Source: Rhizobium sp. L51/94 (GTDB lineage Bacteria; Pseudomonadota; Alphaproteobacteria; Rhizobiales; Rhizobiaceae). From it: DNA of 64,000 nt. Made by a program: the position numbers and the translations under genes. The DNA lies in NCBI RefSeq assembly GCF_019355555.1, contig NZ_CP072141.1, positions 862,001-926,000 on the forward strand. The letters are read 5' to 3'. The notes beneath the pieces are model-generated. The model saw only the letters and a list, made by a program, of their open reading frames with translations. It was not told the origin of the DNA and ran no database searches. Of this stretch, positions 35,283 through 43,469 are shown one piece after another; within the stretch, counting starts at the first letter, position 1, and each line of letters begins with the position of its first letter.

Positions 35283-36374
35283 ATGGGCGCCTATATTCTG
35301 CGCCGGCTTCTGCTGATGATCCCGACCGTCATCGGCATCATGGCGATCTCCTTTACCGTCGTGCAATTTGCCCCCGGCGGACCCGTCGAGCAGGTCGTGG
35401 CTCAACTCACCGGACAAAGCGACAGCGCCTCCGACCGCCTCTCGGGCGGTGGCGACCAAATGGCGCAGCAATCCTTCGATGACGGCAATTCCCGCTATCG
35501 CGGAGCGCAGGGGCTTGATCCGGAACTGATCGCCAAATTGGAGAAACAGTTCGGTTTCGACAAGCCACCGCTTACCCGCTTCCTCGACATGATGTGGAAC
35601 TACATCCGCTTCGATTTCGGCGAAAGTTTCTTCCGCAACACATCGGTGATCGACCTCATCATCGACAAGATGCCGGTGTCGATTTCTCTGGGCCTCTGGA
35701 TCATGTTGTTTTCCTACACGATCTCTATCCCGCTCGGCATCCGCAAGGCGGTGAAAGACGGCTCCAGTTTCGACGTCTGGACCTCTGGCATCATCATCGT
35801 CGGTTATGCAGTCCCGAGCTTCCTGTTCGGCATCCTTTTGATCGTCGTTTTTGCCGGCGGCTCGTTCTTTGACTGGTTTCCGCTGCGCGGCCTCGTCTCC
35901 GACAATTTCGCCGATCTCCCCTGGTGGCAGAAGCCGCTCGACTATTTCTGGCACCTGCTGCTGCCGCTGGTTTCGCTGTCGCTGGCAGCCTTCGCCACGA
36001 CGACGCTGCTCACCAAGAATTCCTTCATCGAGGAAATCAAGAAGCAATATGTGACGACGGCGCGTGCAAAGGGTCTCACAGAACACCGCGTGCTCTACGG
36101 CCACGTGTTCCGCAACGCCATGCTGATCGTCATTGCTGGCTTCCCGGGCGCCTTCATCTCCGCCTTTTTCACCGGCTCGCTGCTGATCGAGAATATCTTT
36201 TCGCTCGATGGTCTCGGCCGTCTCGGCTACCTCTCGGTGGTCAATCGCGATTATCCGATCGTCTTTGCGACGCTCTATATCTTTTCGCTGATGGGCCTGT
36301 TTGTCGGACTTATTTCCGATCTTCTCTACACCTGGATCGATCCTCGCATCGATTTCGATCGAAGGGATGTCTGA
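35283..36374 (+). CDS. yejB: Peptide ABC transporter permease YejB
   Basis: DppB-type inner-membrane permease, 363 aa. It starts MGAYILRRLLLMIPTVIGIM, the classic N terminus of the family, has the long YejB-specific periplasmic stretch (Ser/Gln-rich, about residues 40-75), and the EAA coupling loop YVTTARAKGLTEHRVLYGHV near residue 260. It is followed after 1 bp by yejE. Confidence 0.94.
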   Translation: MGAYILRRLLLMIPTVIGIMAISFTVVQFAPGGPVEQVVAQLTGQSDSASDRLSGGGDQMAQQSFDDGNSRYRGAQGLDPELIAKLEKQFGFDKPPLTRFLDMMWNYIRFDFGESFFRNTSVIDLIIDKMPVSISLGLWIMLFSYTISIPLGIRKAVKDGSSFDVWTSGIIIVGYAVPSFLFGILLIVVFAGGSFFDWFPLRGLVSDNFADLPWWQKPLDYFWHLLLPLVSLSLAAFATTTLLTKNSFIEEIKKQYVTTARAKGLTEHRVLYGHVFRNAMLIVIAGFPGAFISAFFTGSLLIENIFSLDGLGRLGYLSVVNRDYPIVFATLYIFSLMGLFVGLISDLLYTWIDPRIDFDRRDV

Positions 36375-36375
36375 G

Positions 36376-37524
36376 ATGGATACACCGATCTCCACTGCCG
36401 CAGCCATTCCCGTCAAGCCGCCGCGCAAGGGCCTGTTGTCGCCGCCGAACCTGCGCCGCTGGGAAAATTTCAAGGCAAACCGGCGCGGCTACTGGTCGTT
36501 CTGGCTGTTCCTGCTGTTGTTCGTTCTCAGCATGGGCGCTGAATTCCTTGCGAACGATCGCCCGATCGTCGCTTCCTACAAAGGCGAGATCTTGTTTCCG
36601 ATCTTCGTCAACTATCCGGAGGACAAGTTCGGCGGATTCCTGGCCCAGACCGACTATCGCTCCTCCTTCATCACAGACGAAATCGAGGCACACGGCTGGA
36701 TGCTCTGGCCGCCCATTCGCTATTCCTATCAGACGGTCAATTCCAACATACCGCGCTCGGCGCCGACGCCGCCTTTCTGGCTGATGAGCAAAGATGAGCG
36801 CTGCGCCGCCTATCCGCAGAAGGCTGCCGATCCCGATTGCCGGCTTGGCAACATGAACTGGCTCGGCACCGACGACCAGGCCCGCGACGTCATGGCGCGG
36901 ATGATCTACGGCTTCCGTGTTTCCATGCTGTTCGGCCTCGCATTGACCATCTGCTCGGCAATTGTTGGGGTCACGGCCGGCGCCGTCCAGGGCTATTTCG
37001 GCGGCTGGACCGATCTGCTGCTGCAGCGTTTCATCGAGATCTGGTCGTCGATGCCGGTGCTCTACATCCTGCTGATCATTGCCGCCATCCTGCCGCCCGG
37101 CTTCTTCGTGCTGCTTGGCATCATGCTGCTGTTTTCCTGGGTCGGCTTCGTCGGCATCGTCAGGGCTGAATTCCTGCGCGCCCGCAATTTCGAATATGTC
37201 CGAGCCGCCCGCGCGCTCGGCGTCAACAACCGCACGATCATGGTCCGCCACCTGTTACCGAACGCGATGGTGGCGACGCTGACCTTCCTGCCCTTCATTC
37301 TCTCCGGCTCGATCACGACGCTCACGTCACTCGACTTCCTCGGCTTCGGCATGCCGCCCGGTTCGCCATCGCTCGGCGAAATGATCGCGCAGGGCAAATC
37401 CAACCTCCAGGCCCCGTGGCTCGGCCTGACGGCTTTCTTCACGATGTCGATCATGCTGTCGTTGCTGATCTTCGTCGGCGAAGCCGTGCGCGATGCCTTC
37501 GATCCGAGGAAGACGTTCAGGTGA
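36376..37524 (+). CDS. yejE: Peptide ABC transporter permease YejE
   Basis: DppC-type permease, 382 aa. N-terminal block RWENFKANRRGYWSFWLFL with first membrane helix, a large periplasmic segment specific to YejE (WMLWPPIRYSYQTVNSNIP; NWLGTDDQARDVMARMIYGF), and EAA loop YVRAARALGVNNRTIMVRHL. I use ATG 36376, which has AAGGGA 8-9 nt upstream; an ATG three codons earlier overlaps the yejB stop. In a standard operon yejF follows directly, but here a toxin-antitoxin pair intervenes. Confidence 0.92.
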   Translation: MDTPISTAAAIPVKPPRKGLLSPPNLRRWENFKANRRGYWSFWLFLLLFVLSMGAEFLANDRPIVASYKGEILFPIFVNYPEDKFGGFLAQTDYRSSFITDEIEAHGWMLWPPIRYSYQTVNSNIPRSAPTPPFWLMSKDERCAAYPQKAADPDCRLGNMNWLGTDDQARDVMARMIYGFRVSMLFGLALTICSAIVGVTAGAVQGYFGGWTDLLLQRFIEIWSSMPVLYILLIIAAILPPGFFVLLGIMLLFSWVGFVGIVRAEFLRARNFEYVRAARALGVNNRTIMVRHLLPNAMVATLTFLPFILSGSITTLTSLDFLGFGMPPGSPSLGEMIAQGKSNLQAPWLGLTAFFTMSIMLSLLIFVGEAVRDAFDPRKTFR

Positions 37525-37593
37525 AGGCTTGGGCTCGTCATCACGCTCCGATCGGGTTAGGATCTTGTGTCCACTGCATGGAAAGGTTGAACC

Positions 37594-37854
37594 ATGAACA
37601 AGCTCGTGCGTGACCATTATCCTGTATCGAAACTGCCGGAAGATCTGCGAGAGGGCTTCAATCCGGTAGGGACTGTCCGCGTGGTCATAGAGGTTGAAGA
37701 TCGCGTTCCCGCTCTGCACATCGAAACAAAGCCGATGACCGGTAAAGACGTTGTCGAAGCCATCAGAAGTTATAAAGCGCTCGGTAGGCCATCCGTGACG
37801 ACCGAAGAGGCCGTCGCGCGTATCCGCGCATTGCGCGACGAGTGGGATGATTGA
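37594..37854 (+). CDS. Putative antitoxin partner of the PIN-domain toxin
   Basis: A small acidic 86-aa protein (MNKLVRDHYPVSKLPEDLRE, acidic C terminus RIRALRDEWDD). It has no recognised DNA-binding motif that I can name; VapB-like function is inferred from size, acidity and overlap with the downstream PIN-domain gene (TGATG, one shared base). The region has lower G+C (about 50-52% in the two 60-base lines I counted in the downstream toxin gene) than the yej genes around it, so the pair looks acquired. It starts 69 bp after yejE. Confidence 0.65.
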   Translation: MNKLVRDHYPVSKLPEDLREGFNPVGTVRVVIEVEDRVPALHIETKPMTGKDVVEAIRSYKALGRPSVTTEEAVARIRALRDEWDD

Positions 37855-38354
37855 TGGCGTTCGGGACGATCTATCTGGATACCAATATTTTCGTCATAGC
37901 TTTCGAAGCTGAAGATGAAATCAGTGAAAAGCTGTCAGAGATTTTTGGCAATATCGATAGCCAGCCGGGTGCGCGCTTTGCTACCAGCGAGCTCACATTG
38001 TCCGAACTTCTTGTTCGGCCTATGAGAGACAACGACCCTCAAGCAGTCTTGCGCTATGAAGCACTCATCAGACCAAGTCCTTGGATGGAGGTAATCCCCG
38101 TTCGAAGGACCGTTCTTACCTCCGCTGCTTCTCTTCGCGCCCATAACACTTATCTGAAGTTGCCGGACGCGATCCATGTTGCGACGGCCATGGAAGCAAA
38201 CTGTTCGCATATCCTCACCAATGATCATGGTATCAAGGGTCAGTACGCACTTCCTGGCAGCGAAAACGTACTGGGCCAAGCTCCACCGCTGCTCGACATT
38301 CTCCGCCCGGACGAACCCACCTTGACATCCCTCCTGCAAAGCCTGGCCTCATGA
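37854..38354 (+). CDS. PIN-domain ribonuclease toxin (VapC-like)
   Basis: A 166-aa PIN-domain protein, presumably an RNase neutralised by the upstream protein. The acidic active-site residues are visible: IYLDTNIFV (Asp near position 9), TLSELLVRP (Glu), LPDAIHVATAM (Asp) and ILTNDHG (Asp). Start ATG 37854 shares a base with the antitoxin stop; a TTG one codon earlier is less likely. Its own stop overlaps the yejF start (ATGA at 38351-38354), so expression of yejF is coupled to translation of a toxin gene. Lower G+C than neighbours suggests horizontal origin. Confidence 0.85.
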   Translation: MAFGTIYLDTNIFVIAFEAEDEISEKLSEIFGNIDSQPGARFATSELTLSELLVRPMRDNDPQAVLRYEALIRPSPWMEVIPVRRTVLTSAASLRAHNTYLKLPDAIHVATAMEANCSHILTNDHGIKGQYALPGSENVLGQAPPLLDILRPDEPTLTSLLQSLAS

Positions 38355-39979
38355 CCGAACCGCTCCTGTCCGTCCGCAATCTCTCCGTCGCTTTCCATCA
38401 GGGCGGACGAACCACGACGGCTGTCGATGGCATATCCTTTGATATCCGGAAGGGCGAGGTGGTGGCGCTGGTCGGGGAATCGGGCTCCGGCAAGTCGGTC
38501 TCGGCCAATTCGATATTGCGATTGCTGCCTTACCCTTCGGCCAGCCATCCTTCCGGAGAAATCCTGTTCAAGGGCATGGATCTTCTGAAAGCATCGGACA
38601 ACCAGCTGCGCTCTGTGCGTGGCAACGATATCACCATGATCTTCCAGGAGCCGATGACGTCGCTCAATCCGCTGCATTCGATCGAGAAGCAGATCGGCGA
38701 GGTTCTGGCACTTCACCAGGGCCTGACGGGGCAGGCCGCCCGCGTCCGCATTCTCGAATTGCTCGATCAGGTCGGCATTCGCGATGCCGAAAAGCGGCTG
38801 AAAGCCTACCCTCATGAGTTATCCGGTGGTCAGCGCCAGCGCGTGATGATCGCCATGGCGCTCGCCAATCGGCCGGAACTGCTGATCGCCGACGAGCCGA
38901 CGACGGCGCTCGACGTCACCGTCCAGGCCCAGATCCTAAAGCTGCTGCGCGATCTCAAGGGGCAGCACGGCATGTCGATGCTGTTCATCACCCATGACCT
39001 GGGCATTGTCCGAAAGTTTGCCGACCGGGTCTGCGTCATGACCAACGGGCAGATCGTCGAAACCGGGAGTGTCGAAGATGTCTTCAGCCGCCCGCAGCAT
39101 GACTATACGCGCCATCTTCTGGCAGCCGAGCCGCGCGGCGAGCCGCCTTTGGCGGATGCCAGCAAGCCGGTGGTCATGCAGGGGTCGGATATCCGGGTCT
39201 GGTTTCCGATCAAGTCAGGGCTGATGCGCAAGGTCGTCGATCACGTCAAGGCGGTGGATGGCATCGACCTGACATTGCGCGCCGGCCAGACGCTTGGCGT
39301 CGTCGGCGAGTCCGGTTCCGGCAAGACGACGCTCGGCCTCGCACTGGCGCGGCTGATTTCCTCGAAGGGTCGTATCAGCTTCGTCGGTCGTGATATCGAG
39401 GCCTATTCCTTCACGGAGATGCGACCGCTGCGCAACCAGTTGCAGGTCGTCTTCCAGGATCCCTATGGCTCGCTCAGTCCGCGCATGTCGGTCGGCGACA
39501 TCATCGCCGAGGGATTGAAGGTGCATGAGCGCGGCCTCAGCTCAGATGAACGGGATCAGCGCGTCTGCTGGGCGTTGGAGGAGGTCGGTCTCGACCCGCT
39601 AACCCGCTGGCGTTTCCCGCACGAGTTTTCCGGCGGCCAGCGGCAACGCATCGCCATCGCCCGGGCCATGGTGCTGAAGCCCCGCTTCGTCATGCTGGAC
39701 GAACCGACATCGGCACTCGATATGAGCGTCCAGGCCCAGGTGGTCGATCTCCTGCGCGATCTCCAGCGCAAGCACGACTTGGCTTACCTGTTCATCAGCC
39801 ACGATCTGAAGGTGGTCAAGGCGCTGGCCAACGATCTCATCGTCATGCGCTTCGGCAAGGTGGTGGAGCAGGGCGCATCGGCAGATGTATTCCGCAATCC
39901 GCAGCACGAATATACACGTGCGCTGCTCGCCGCTGCATTCGATATCGAGGCTGTGCCGACGCCAGCTTTGCAGCACTAG
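38351..39979 (+). CDS. yejF: Peptide ABC transporter ATPase YejF (two fused ATPase domains)
   Basis: Double ATPase of the Yej importer, 542 aa. Each half has a full set: Walker [13 protein letters not shown] and [12 protein letters not shown], signatures [15 protein letters not shown] and [15 protein letters not shown], Walker [13 protein letters not shown] and [11 protein letters not shown], each followed by the [10 protein letters not shown] / [10 protein letters not shown] oligopeptide-family tail. The ATG overlaps the stop of the PIN-toxin gene, where in relatives yejE would lead straight into yejF. Confidence 0.94.
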   Translation: MTEPLLSVRNLSVAFHQGGRTTTAVDGISFDIRKGEVVALVGESGSGKSVSANSILRLLPYPSASHPSGEILFKGMDLLKASDNQLRSVRGNDITMIFQEPMTSLNPLHSIEKQIGEVLALHQGLTGQAARVRILELLDQVGIRDAEKRLKAYPHELSGGQRQRVMIAMALANRPELLIADEPTTALDVTVQAQILKLLRDLKGQHGMSMLFITHDLGIVRKFADRVCVMTNGQIVETGSVEDVFSRPQHDYTRHLLAAEPRGEPPLADASKPVVMQGSDIRVWFPIKSGLMRKVVDHVKAVDGIDLTLRAGQTLGVVGESGSGKTTLGLALARLISSKGRISFVGRDIEAYSFTEMRPLRNQLQVVFQDPYGSLSPRMSVGDIIAEGLKVHERGLSSDERDQRVCWALEEVGLDPLTRWRFPHEFSGGQRQRIAIARAMVLKPRFVMLDEPTSALDMSVQAQVVDLLRDLQRKHDLAYLFISHDLKVVKALANDLIVMRFGKVVEQGASADVFRNPQHEYTRALLAAAFDIEAVPTPALQH

Positions 39980-40002
39980 GGCCGGCCGATCCTTGCACGG
40001 GT

Positions 40003-40027
40003 GGAACCTTCGGCAGGAACGTCCGTT
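40003..40027 (+). promoter_or_regulatory. EcfG (RpoE2)-type general stress promoter
   Basis: GGAAC at 40003-40007, 16 nt spacer, CGTT at 40024-40027: an exact match to the alphaproteobacterial EcfG consensus. It would start transcription near 40034, about 50 nt before the small membrane-protein gene at 40085. Confidence 0.75.
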
Positions 40028-40084
40028 CTGAGTTGTTAACGGCAGCGCAGGGCGGCAGCGCTTCGTCAACCAAAGGAGGAGAGA

Positions 40085-40342
40085 ATGGCAACCATCGATC
40101 CAAAGAACCGCTGGCAGGAGCCGGAAAGCTCAAGCGTACCCGAAGGCGGGCTTCCCGCCACAAAGGCGCGGCAGGGTCGCGTCGGGCGCCGAGTTCTGAC
40201 AGTTCTCGTGGCAGCTCTCGTCCTCTCTTTCATCGTCTGGATCCCCGTCGAGATCTGGGGCAGCCACAAGGCCGAACAGGCATCTCCTACAACGACAACG
40301 GAGACCCAGTCACCCACCGCCCCGGCTAAACCGGCACCATAG
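40085..40342 (+). CDS. Small single-span membrane protein, probable general stress gene
   Basis: An 85-aa protein of unknown function. Residues 1-35 are polar and basic (RQGRVGRRVL), one membrane helix follows (TVLVAALVLSFIVWIPVEIW), and the tail is Thr/Pro/Ala-rich, so N-in topology is likely. A very strong ribosome site, AGGAGGAGAG, precedes ATG 40085. It sits behind an EcfG-type promoter. This SD is also almost perfectly complementary to the CCTCCTCCC loops of the sRNA encoded at 42849-43006, so it is a candidate target. I do not recognise the family. Confidence 0.75.
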   Translation: MATIDPKNRWQEPESSSVPEGGLPATKARQGRVGRRVLTVLVAALVLSFIVWIPVEIWGSHKAEQASPTTTTETQSPTAPAKPAP

Positions 40343-40562
40343 CCGCGCTACGAACAGGAGCTTGGCACGGTCGGTTGGTCAAAACTTCAGCAACCCTGCA
40401 CGCGAAAAAAGCGGCAGGGCACGAATTTGCATCAATCTTTGTTCTGCGACTGGACTCTTCCGCAGCATTTTTTGATAAGAATAGCCGCGACCCCCACCTG
40501 CTTTGCTTTAGGCCTGCAGCGGGGACGTGCAAAGCAGCATGCAGTGATACGGGACGAGCAGC

Positions 40563-41867
40563 ATGACCAAGACGGATATCGCCAACCGCGTCTACAATCA
40601 CGCCTGGAAACTCGATCCGATCATCCGCAGCCTGATCGATACGGACTTCTACAAGTTGCTGATGCTGCAGATGATCTGGAAGCTTTATCCGGATGTCGAC
40701 GCCACGTTTTCGCTCATCAACCGTACCCGCACAGTGCGCCTCGCCGACGAGATCGATGAGAACGATCTGCGTGAGCAGCTCGATCATGCGCGCACCCTGC
40801 GCCTCTCCAAGAAAGAGATGATCTGGCTCGCCGGTAACTCGTTCTACGGTCGCGCGCAGATCTTCGAGCCCGAATTTCTGACCTGGCTATCGCACTTTCA
40901 GCTTCCTGAGTACGAGCTGACGAAAAAGGACGGCCAATATGTCCTGAATTTCCACGGTTCGTGGAAAGAGACGACGATGTGGGAAATCCCCGCACTCGCT
41001 ATCATCAACGAACTGCGCTCGCGTGCAGCCATGAAGGCGCTCGGGCCCTTCACGCTCGATGTTCTCTACGCGCGCGCCAAGGCCAAGATGTGGGGCAAGG
41101 TCGAGCGCCTGCGCGAGTTGCCAAACCTGCGGATTTCCGACTTCGGGACGCGGCGGCGTCACAGCTTCCTGTGGCAGCGTTGGTGTGTCGAGGCGTTGAA
41201 GGAAGGTGTGGGGCAGGCCTTCACCGGCACCAGCAACGTGCTTCTGGCTATGGACTCGGACCTGGAAGCCGTTGGCACGAACGCCCACGAATTGCCGATG
41301 GTGGCGGCAGCACTTGCGCAAACCGACCAGGAGCTGGCGAATGCGCCCTACAAGGTGCTGCGCGACTGGAACCGGCTCTACGGCGGAAATCTTCTTATTG
41401 TCCTTCCCGATGCCTTCGGCACGGCCGCGTTCCTTCGCGATGCCCCTGAATGGGTGGCGGACTGGACCGGCTTCCGTCCGGATAGCGCCCCTCCCATCGA
41501 AGGCGGCGAGAAGATCATTGCCTGGTGGGAAAAGATGGGCCGCGATCCGCGCCAGAAGCTGCTGATCTTTTCAGACGGCATGGATGTCGATGCGATCATC
41601 GACACCTATCGCCATTTCGATGGACGGGCACGCATGGGCTTTGGCTGGGGCACCAACCTCACAAACGACTTCGCCGGCTGCGCCCCGACAGAGATCCGCG
41701 GCCTTGCGCCCATTTCTGTCGTCTGCAAGGTGATCGAGGCCAATGGCCGCCCCGCCGTCAAACTCTCCGACAATCCGCAAAAGGCGACCGGCGAACCGGC
41801 CGAAGTCGAGAGATACCTGAAATTCTTCGGAACTGAGGAGAGGGTCGAGCAGCCGGTCCTCGTCTGA
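40563..41867 (+). CDS. pncB: Nicotinate phosphoribosyltransferase
   Basis: First step of NAD salvage (Preiss-Handler): nicotinate plus PRPP to nicotinate mononucleotide. The E. coli-type enzyme motifs are seen: [17 protein letters not shown] near residue 20, [19 protein letters not shown] around the phosphorylated-His region, [27 protein letters not shown], and [16 protein letters not shown]. 434 aa. The 220-bp upstream gap has an 8-bp inverted repeat (CTGCTTTG 40498-40505 / CAAAGCAG 40530-40537) about 25 nt before the start but no recognisable riboswitch. Confidence 0.95.
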   Translation: MTKTDIANRVYNHAWKLDPIIRSLIDTDFYKLLMLQMIWKLYPDVDATFSLINRTRTVRLADEIDENDLREQLDHARTLRLSKKEMIWLAGNSFYGRAQIFEPEFLTWLSHFQLPEYELTKKDGQYVLNFHGSWKETTMWEIPALAIINELRSRAAMKALGPFTLDVLYARAKAKMWGKVERLRELPNLRISDFGTRRRHSFLWQRWCVEALKEGVGQAFTGTSNVLLAMDSDLEAVGTNAHELPMVAAALAQTDQELANAPYKVLRDWNRLYGGNLLIVLPDAFGTAAFLRDAPEWVADWTGFRPDSAPPIEGGEKIIAWWEKMGRDPRQKLLIFSDGMDVDAIIDTYRHFDGRARMGFGWGTNLTNDFAGCAPTEIRGLAPISVVCKVIEANGRPAVKLSDNPQKATGEPAEVERYLKFFGTEERVEQPVLV

Positions 41868-41869
41868 AG

Positions 41870-42637
41870 CTACATGGCTGTAAAGCCGTTGTCGACGAAG
41901 AGATGGGCGCCGTTGACAAAGTTGGAGTCGTCGCTCGCAAGGTACAGCGCTGCCCGAGCGACATCCTCGGGCTCGCCGATGCGGCCTTGCTGGGCAGCGA
42001 TTGCCGCATCCGAGACATCGACGCCGAGGGCCTGCAATTCGGCAACTTCCTTCAAGCCATGGGGCGTGCGGATGAAACCGGGGCAAACAGCATTACAGCG
42101 GATATTTCGGTCGCGAAACTCCACGGCGATCGCTCGTGCAAACATGTGTACAGCCCCCTTCGTCGTATCGTAAAGCACCTCCATAGGCGTCGCTGCCACG
42201 GCAGAAATCGAGGAGGTGCAGACGATGGAGCCGCCGCCGGCTGCGAGCATCTGCGGCATCACGGCTTTCGTCATCAGAAACATCGAGCGGACGTTGACGG
42301 CGTGCAGCCATTCCCAGTCCTCGAGCGTCGTTTCCAGAAACGGTTTGATGACGATGGTGCCGGCATGGTTGAAAAGGACCGTCGTCGGCCCGAAGGCTTT
42401 TTCCACGGACGCGACGGCAGCGTTAACCTCTGCCTCCTGCGAGACGTCAGCGGTCCAGTGATCCGCGATGCCTCCCTGTCGCCGGATATCCGCGACCGTT
42501 TCCGCTGCGGCATCGCCATTGCGGTCGATGATCGCCACCTTGGCGCCCTCTGCAGCAAAAAGCCGGGAGGACGCTCCGCCCATGCCGGTCGCGCCTCCTG
42601 AAATGATCGCAACCTTGTCCTTGAGCCTGCCCGCCAT
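41870..42637 (-). CDS. Short-chain dehydrogenase/reductase
   Basis: NAD(P)-dependent oxidoreductase, 255 aa. Cofactor motif IISGGATGMGGASS near residue 10, FNHAGTIV (variant of NNAG), active-site Ser in TSSISAVAA, and YDTTK (Tyr-x-x-x-Lys). The NxAG position reads NHAG, a mild variation. I start at ATG 42637; the open frame 23 codons further upstream lacks family similarity. Convergent with pncB, 2 bp apart. Substrate unknown. Confidence 0.88.
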   Translation of the reverse strand: MAGRLKDKVAIISGGATGMGGASSRLFAAEGAKVAIIDRNGDAAAETVADIRRQGGIADHWTADVSQEAEVNAAVASVEKAFGPTTVLFNHAGTIVIKPFLETTLEDWEWLHAVNVRSMFLMTKAVMPQMLAAGGGSIVCTSSISAVAATPMEVLYDTTKGAVHMFARAIAVEFRDRNIRCNAVCPGFIRTPHGLKEVAELQALGVDVSDAAIAAQQGRIGEPEDVARAALYLASDDSNFVNGAHLFVDNGFTAM

Positions 42638-42848
42638 TCTTGCTCTCCAGTATTCGACATCTCCGAGAGCACTACGATAGTGATCCCGCCTCGCTTGGCA
42701 ACGCAATCGGACGCGGGAGAGCGTTTATTGTTCACATAAGGGGATGAAGCGAGTTAGCTCAACGAGAGCCAACCGCTAAGCGCATAGCGCATAGCTGCCC
42801 TGCGAATTTCTGCCTAGGTTTTGAGCAAAATATCGGTATAGTCGTTTT

Positions 42849-43006
42849 CATCGAAGCAATGCACCTCCTCCCGCAGAGCTTCGATGGTACGGAAAGCCTA
42901 CTCCTCCTCCCAGGGTTTTCCGTAGGATCGGCAACACTCCTCCTCCCAGTTGTCGATCGGTTCTTTTCGAAAGCCTGCCGCACCTCCTCCCGCGGCAGGC
43001 TTTTTC
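42849..43006 (+). ncRNA. sRNA with four hairpins, each exposing an anti-Shine-Dalgarno CCTCCTCCC loop (alpha-r14/cuckoo-like)
   Basis: Four consecutive hairpins each present CCTCCTCCC in the loop, at 42864, 42903, 42939 and 42983. Stems: 42850-42857/42878-42885 (ATCGAAGC, plus an inner TGC/GCA); 42889-42899/42912-42923; 42926-42935/42949-42958 (GATCGGCAAC / GTTGTCGATC, one G-U); 42973-42981/42992-43000 (GCCTGCCGC, perfect), the last followed by TTTTT as an intrinsic terminator. A TATAGT hexamer at 42837-42842 is a plausible -10. Rhizobial sRNAs of the alpha-r14 family (NfeR1 of Sinorhizobium), Brucella cuckoo RNAs and Rhodobacter CcsR RNAs carry such motifs, usually two or three, and base-pair with SD sites of transporter and metabolic mRNAs. 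The rest of the 391-bp gap 42638-43028 holds only promoter sequence and a short 7-bp tandem duplication. Confidence 0.88.
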
Positions 43007-43028
43007 GTTTTGGGACGATCAATTTTCG

Positions 43029-43205
43029 CTAGGCAACTGCCTTTTCAGGCAAAGAGATCGAAGACGTATCGAGCGGCTTTACGTCTGTCTTGGGGTCTCC
43101 GGGATGACCCAGAAATACGTAGCCAGCTGCGACGATGCAGGCCACGGCAAAAATCACTGCAACAAAGACCTTGAACCGGCCACGAACCATATTGCCACGA
43201 ACCAT
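43029..43205 (-). CDS. Small 58-aa single-span membrane protein
   Basis: Short gene that standard length cut-offs miss. ATG 43205 is preceded by AAGGAG at 6 nt. The product starts MVRGNMVRGRFKVFVAVIF, has one membrane helix (about residues 12-31, VFVAVIFAVACIVAAGYVF), then a short polar tail ending in SISLPEKAVA; positive N terminus suggests N-in. An EcfG-type promoter fits 22 nt upstream. Its stop is 23 bp from the end of the anti-SD sRNA, which is convergent. Family not recognised; a short direct repeat (MVRGN-MVRGR) begins the protein. Confidence 0.7.
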   Translation of the reverse strand: MVRGNMVRGRFKVFVAVIFAVACIVAAGYVFLGHPGDPKTDVKPLDTSSISLPEKAVA

Positions 43206-43235
43206 GATGTACTCCTTGTAAGGTTATGCCCGTCA

Positions 43236-43261
43236 AACCGTTTGAGCGGCTAATCGGTTCC
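43236..43261 (-). promoter_or_regulatory. EcfG-type promoter of the 58-aa gene
   Basis: On the minus strand GGAAC (43261-43257), 19 nt, then TT (43237-43236), matching the RpoE2 pattern GGAAC-N18/19-TT; the -10 reads GGTT rather than the ideal CGTT. The start point would be near 43228, 22 nt before the ATG. Confidence 0.6.
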
Positions 43262-43391
43262 CGTTTATGCGGCATTGTTTTCGTTCGCTTCTTTCCATTG
43301 CGCCTGGGTGGATCAACATTCGTGCCTGTCCTCCTTCTTGCGCAGGCGCTGCCGGCACCCCCGGCGAGCGGGCGGCTTGGCCTTGGATCTC

Positions 43392-43417
43392 GGAACAAAT
43401 TTCGTTCTCAGCCAGTT
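43392..43417 (+). promoter_or_regulatory. EcfG-type promoter of treZ
   Basis: GGAAC (43392-43396), 17-nt spacer, AGTT (43414-43417), one base off the CGTT -10. Transcription would begin near 43424, which rules out the long upstream reading frame of treZ. Trehalose genes are classical members of the general stress regulon. Confidence 0.6.
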
Positions 43418-43469
43418 AGGCGACCACACCTTCCTGATGCGTTTGTATGTCTTGAGAGAAAGTACGCCT

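Noticed and set aside
35077..35283. Short open frame filling the yejA-yejB gap
   Set aside because: Starts inside yejA, has no ribosome site and its peptide has no recognisable features; the gap is better explained as untranslated sequence with a hairpin.
37594..38354. Transposon or integron carrying the toxin-antitoxin pair
   Set aside because: No transposase or integrase, no terminal inverted repeats or target duplication visible at either edge.
40343..40562. 220-bp leader before pncB, checked for a riboswitch
   Set aside because: Only one 8-bp inverted repeat (40498-40537), no terminator and no motif of a known NAD-related riboswitch that I can recognise.
42779..42795. Tandem AGCGCAT repeats, checked as a possible CRISPR or iteron
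   Set aside because: Only two copies of a 7-bp unit with no spacers; far too short and few for an array or origin.
43275..43469. N-terminal extension of treZ by 65 codons
   Set aside because: Sequence before GTG 43470 resembles no trehalohydrolase and most of it would lie upstream of the predicted transcription start near 43424.
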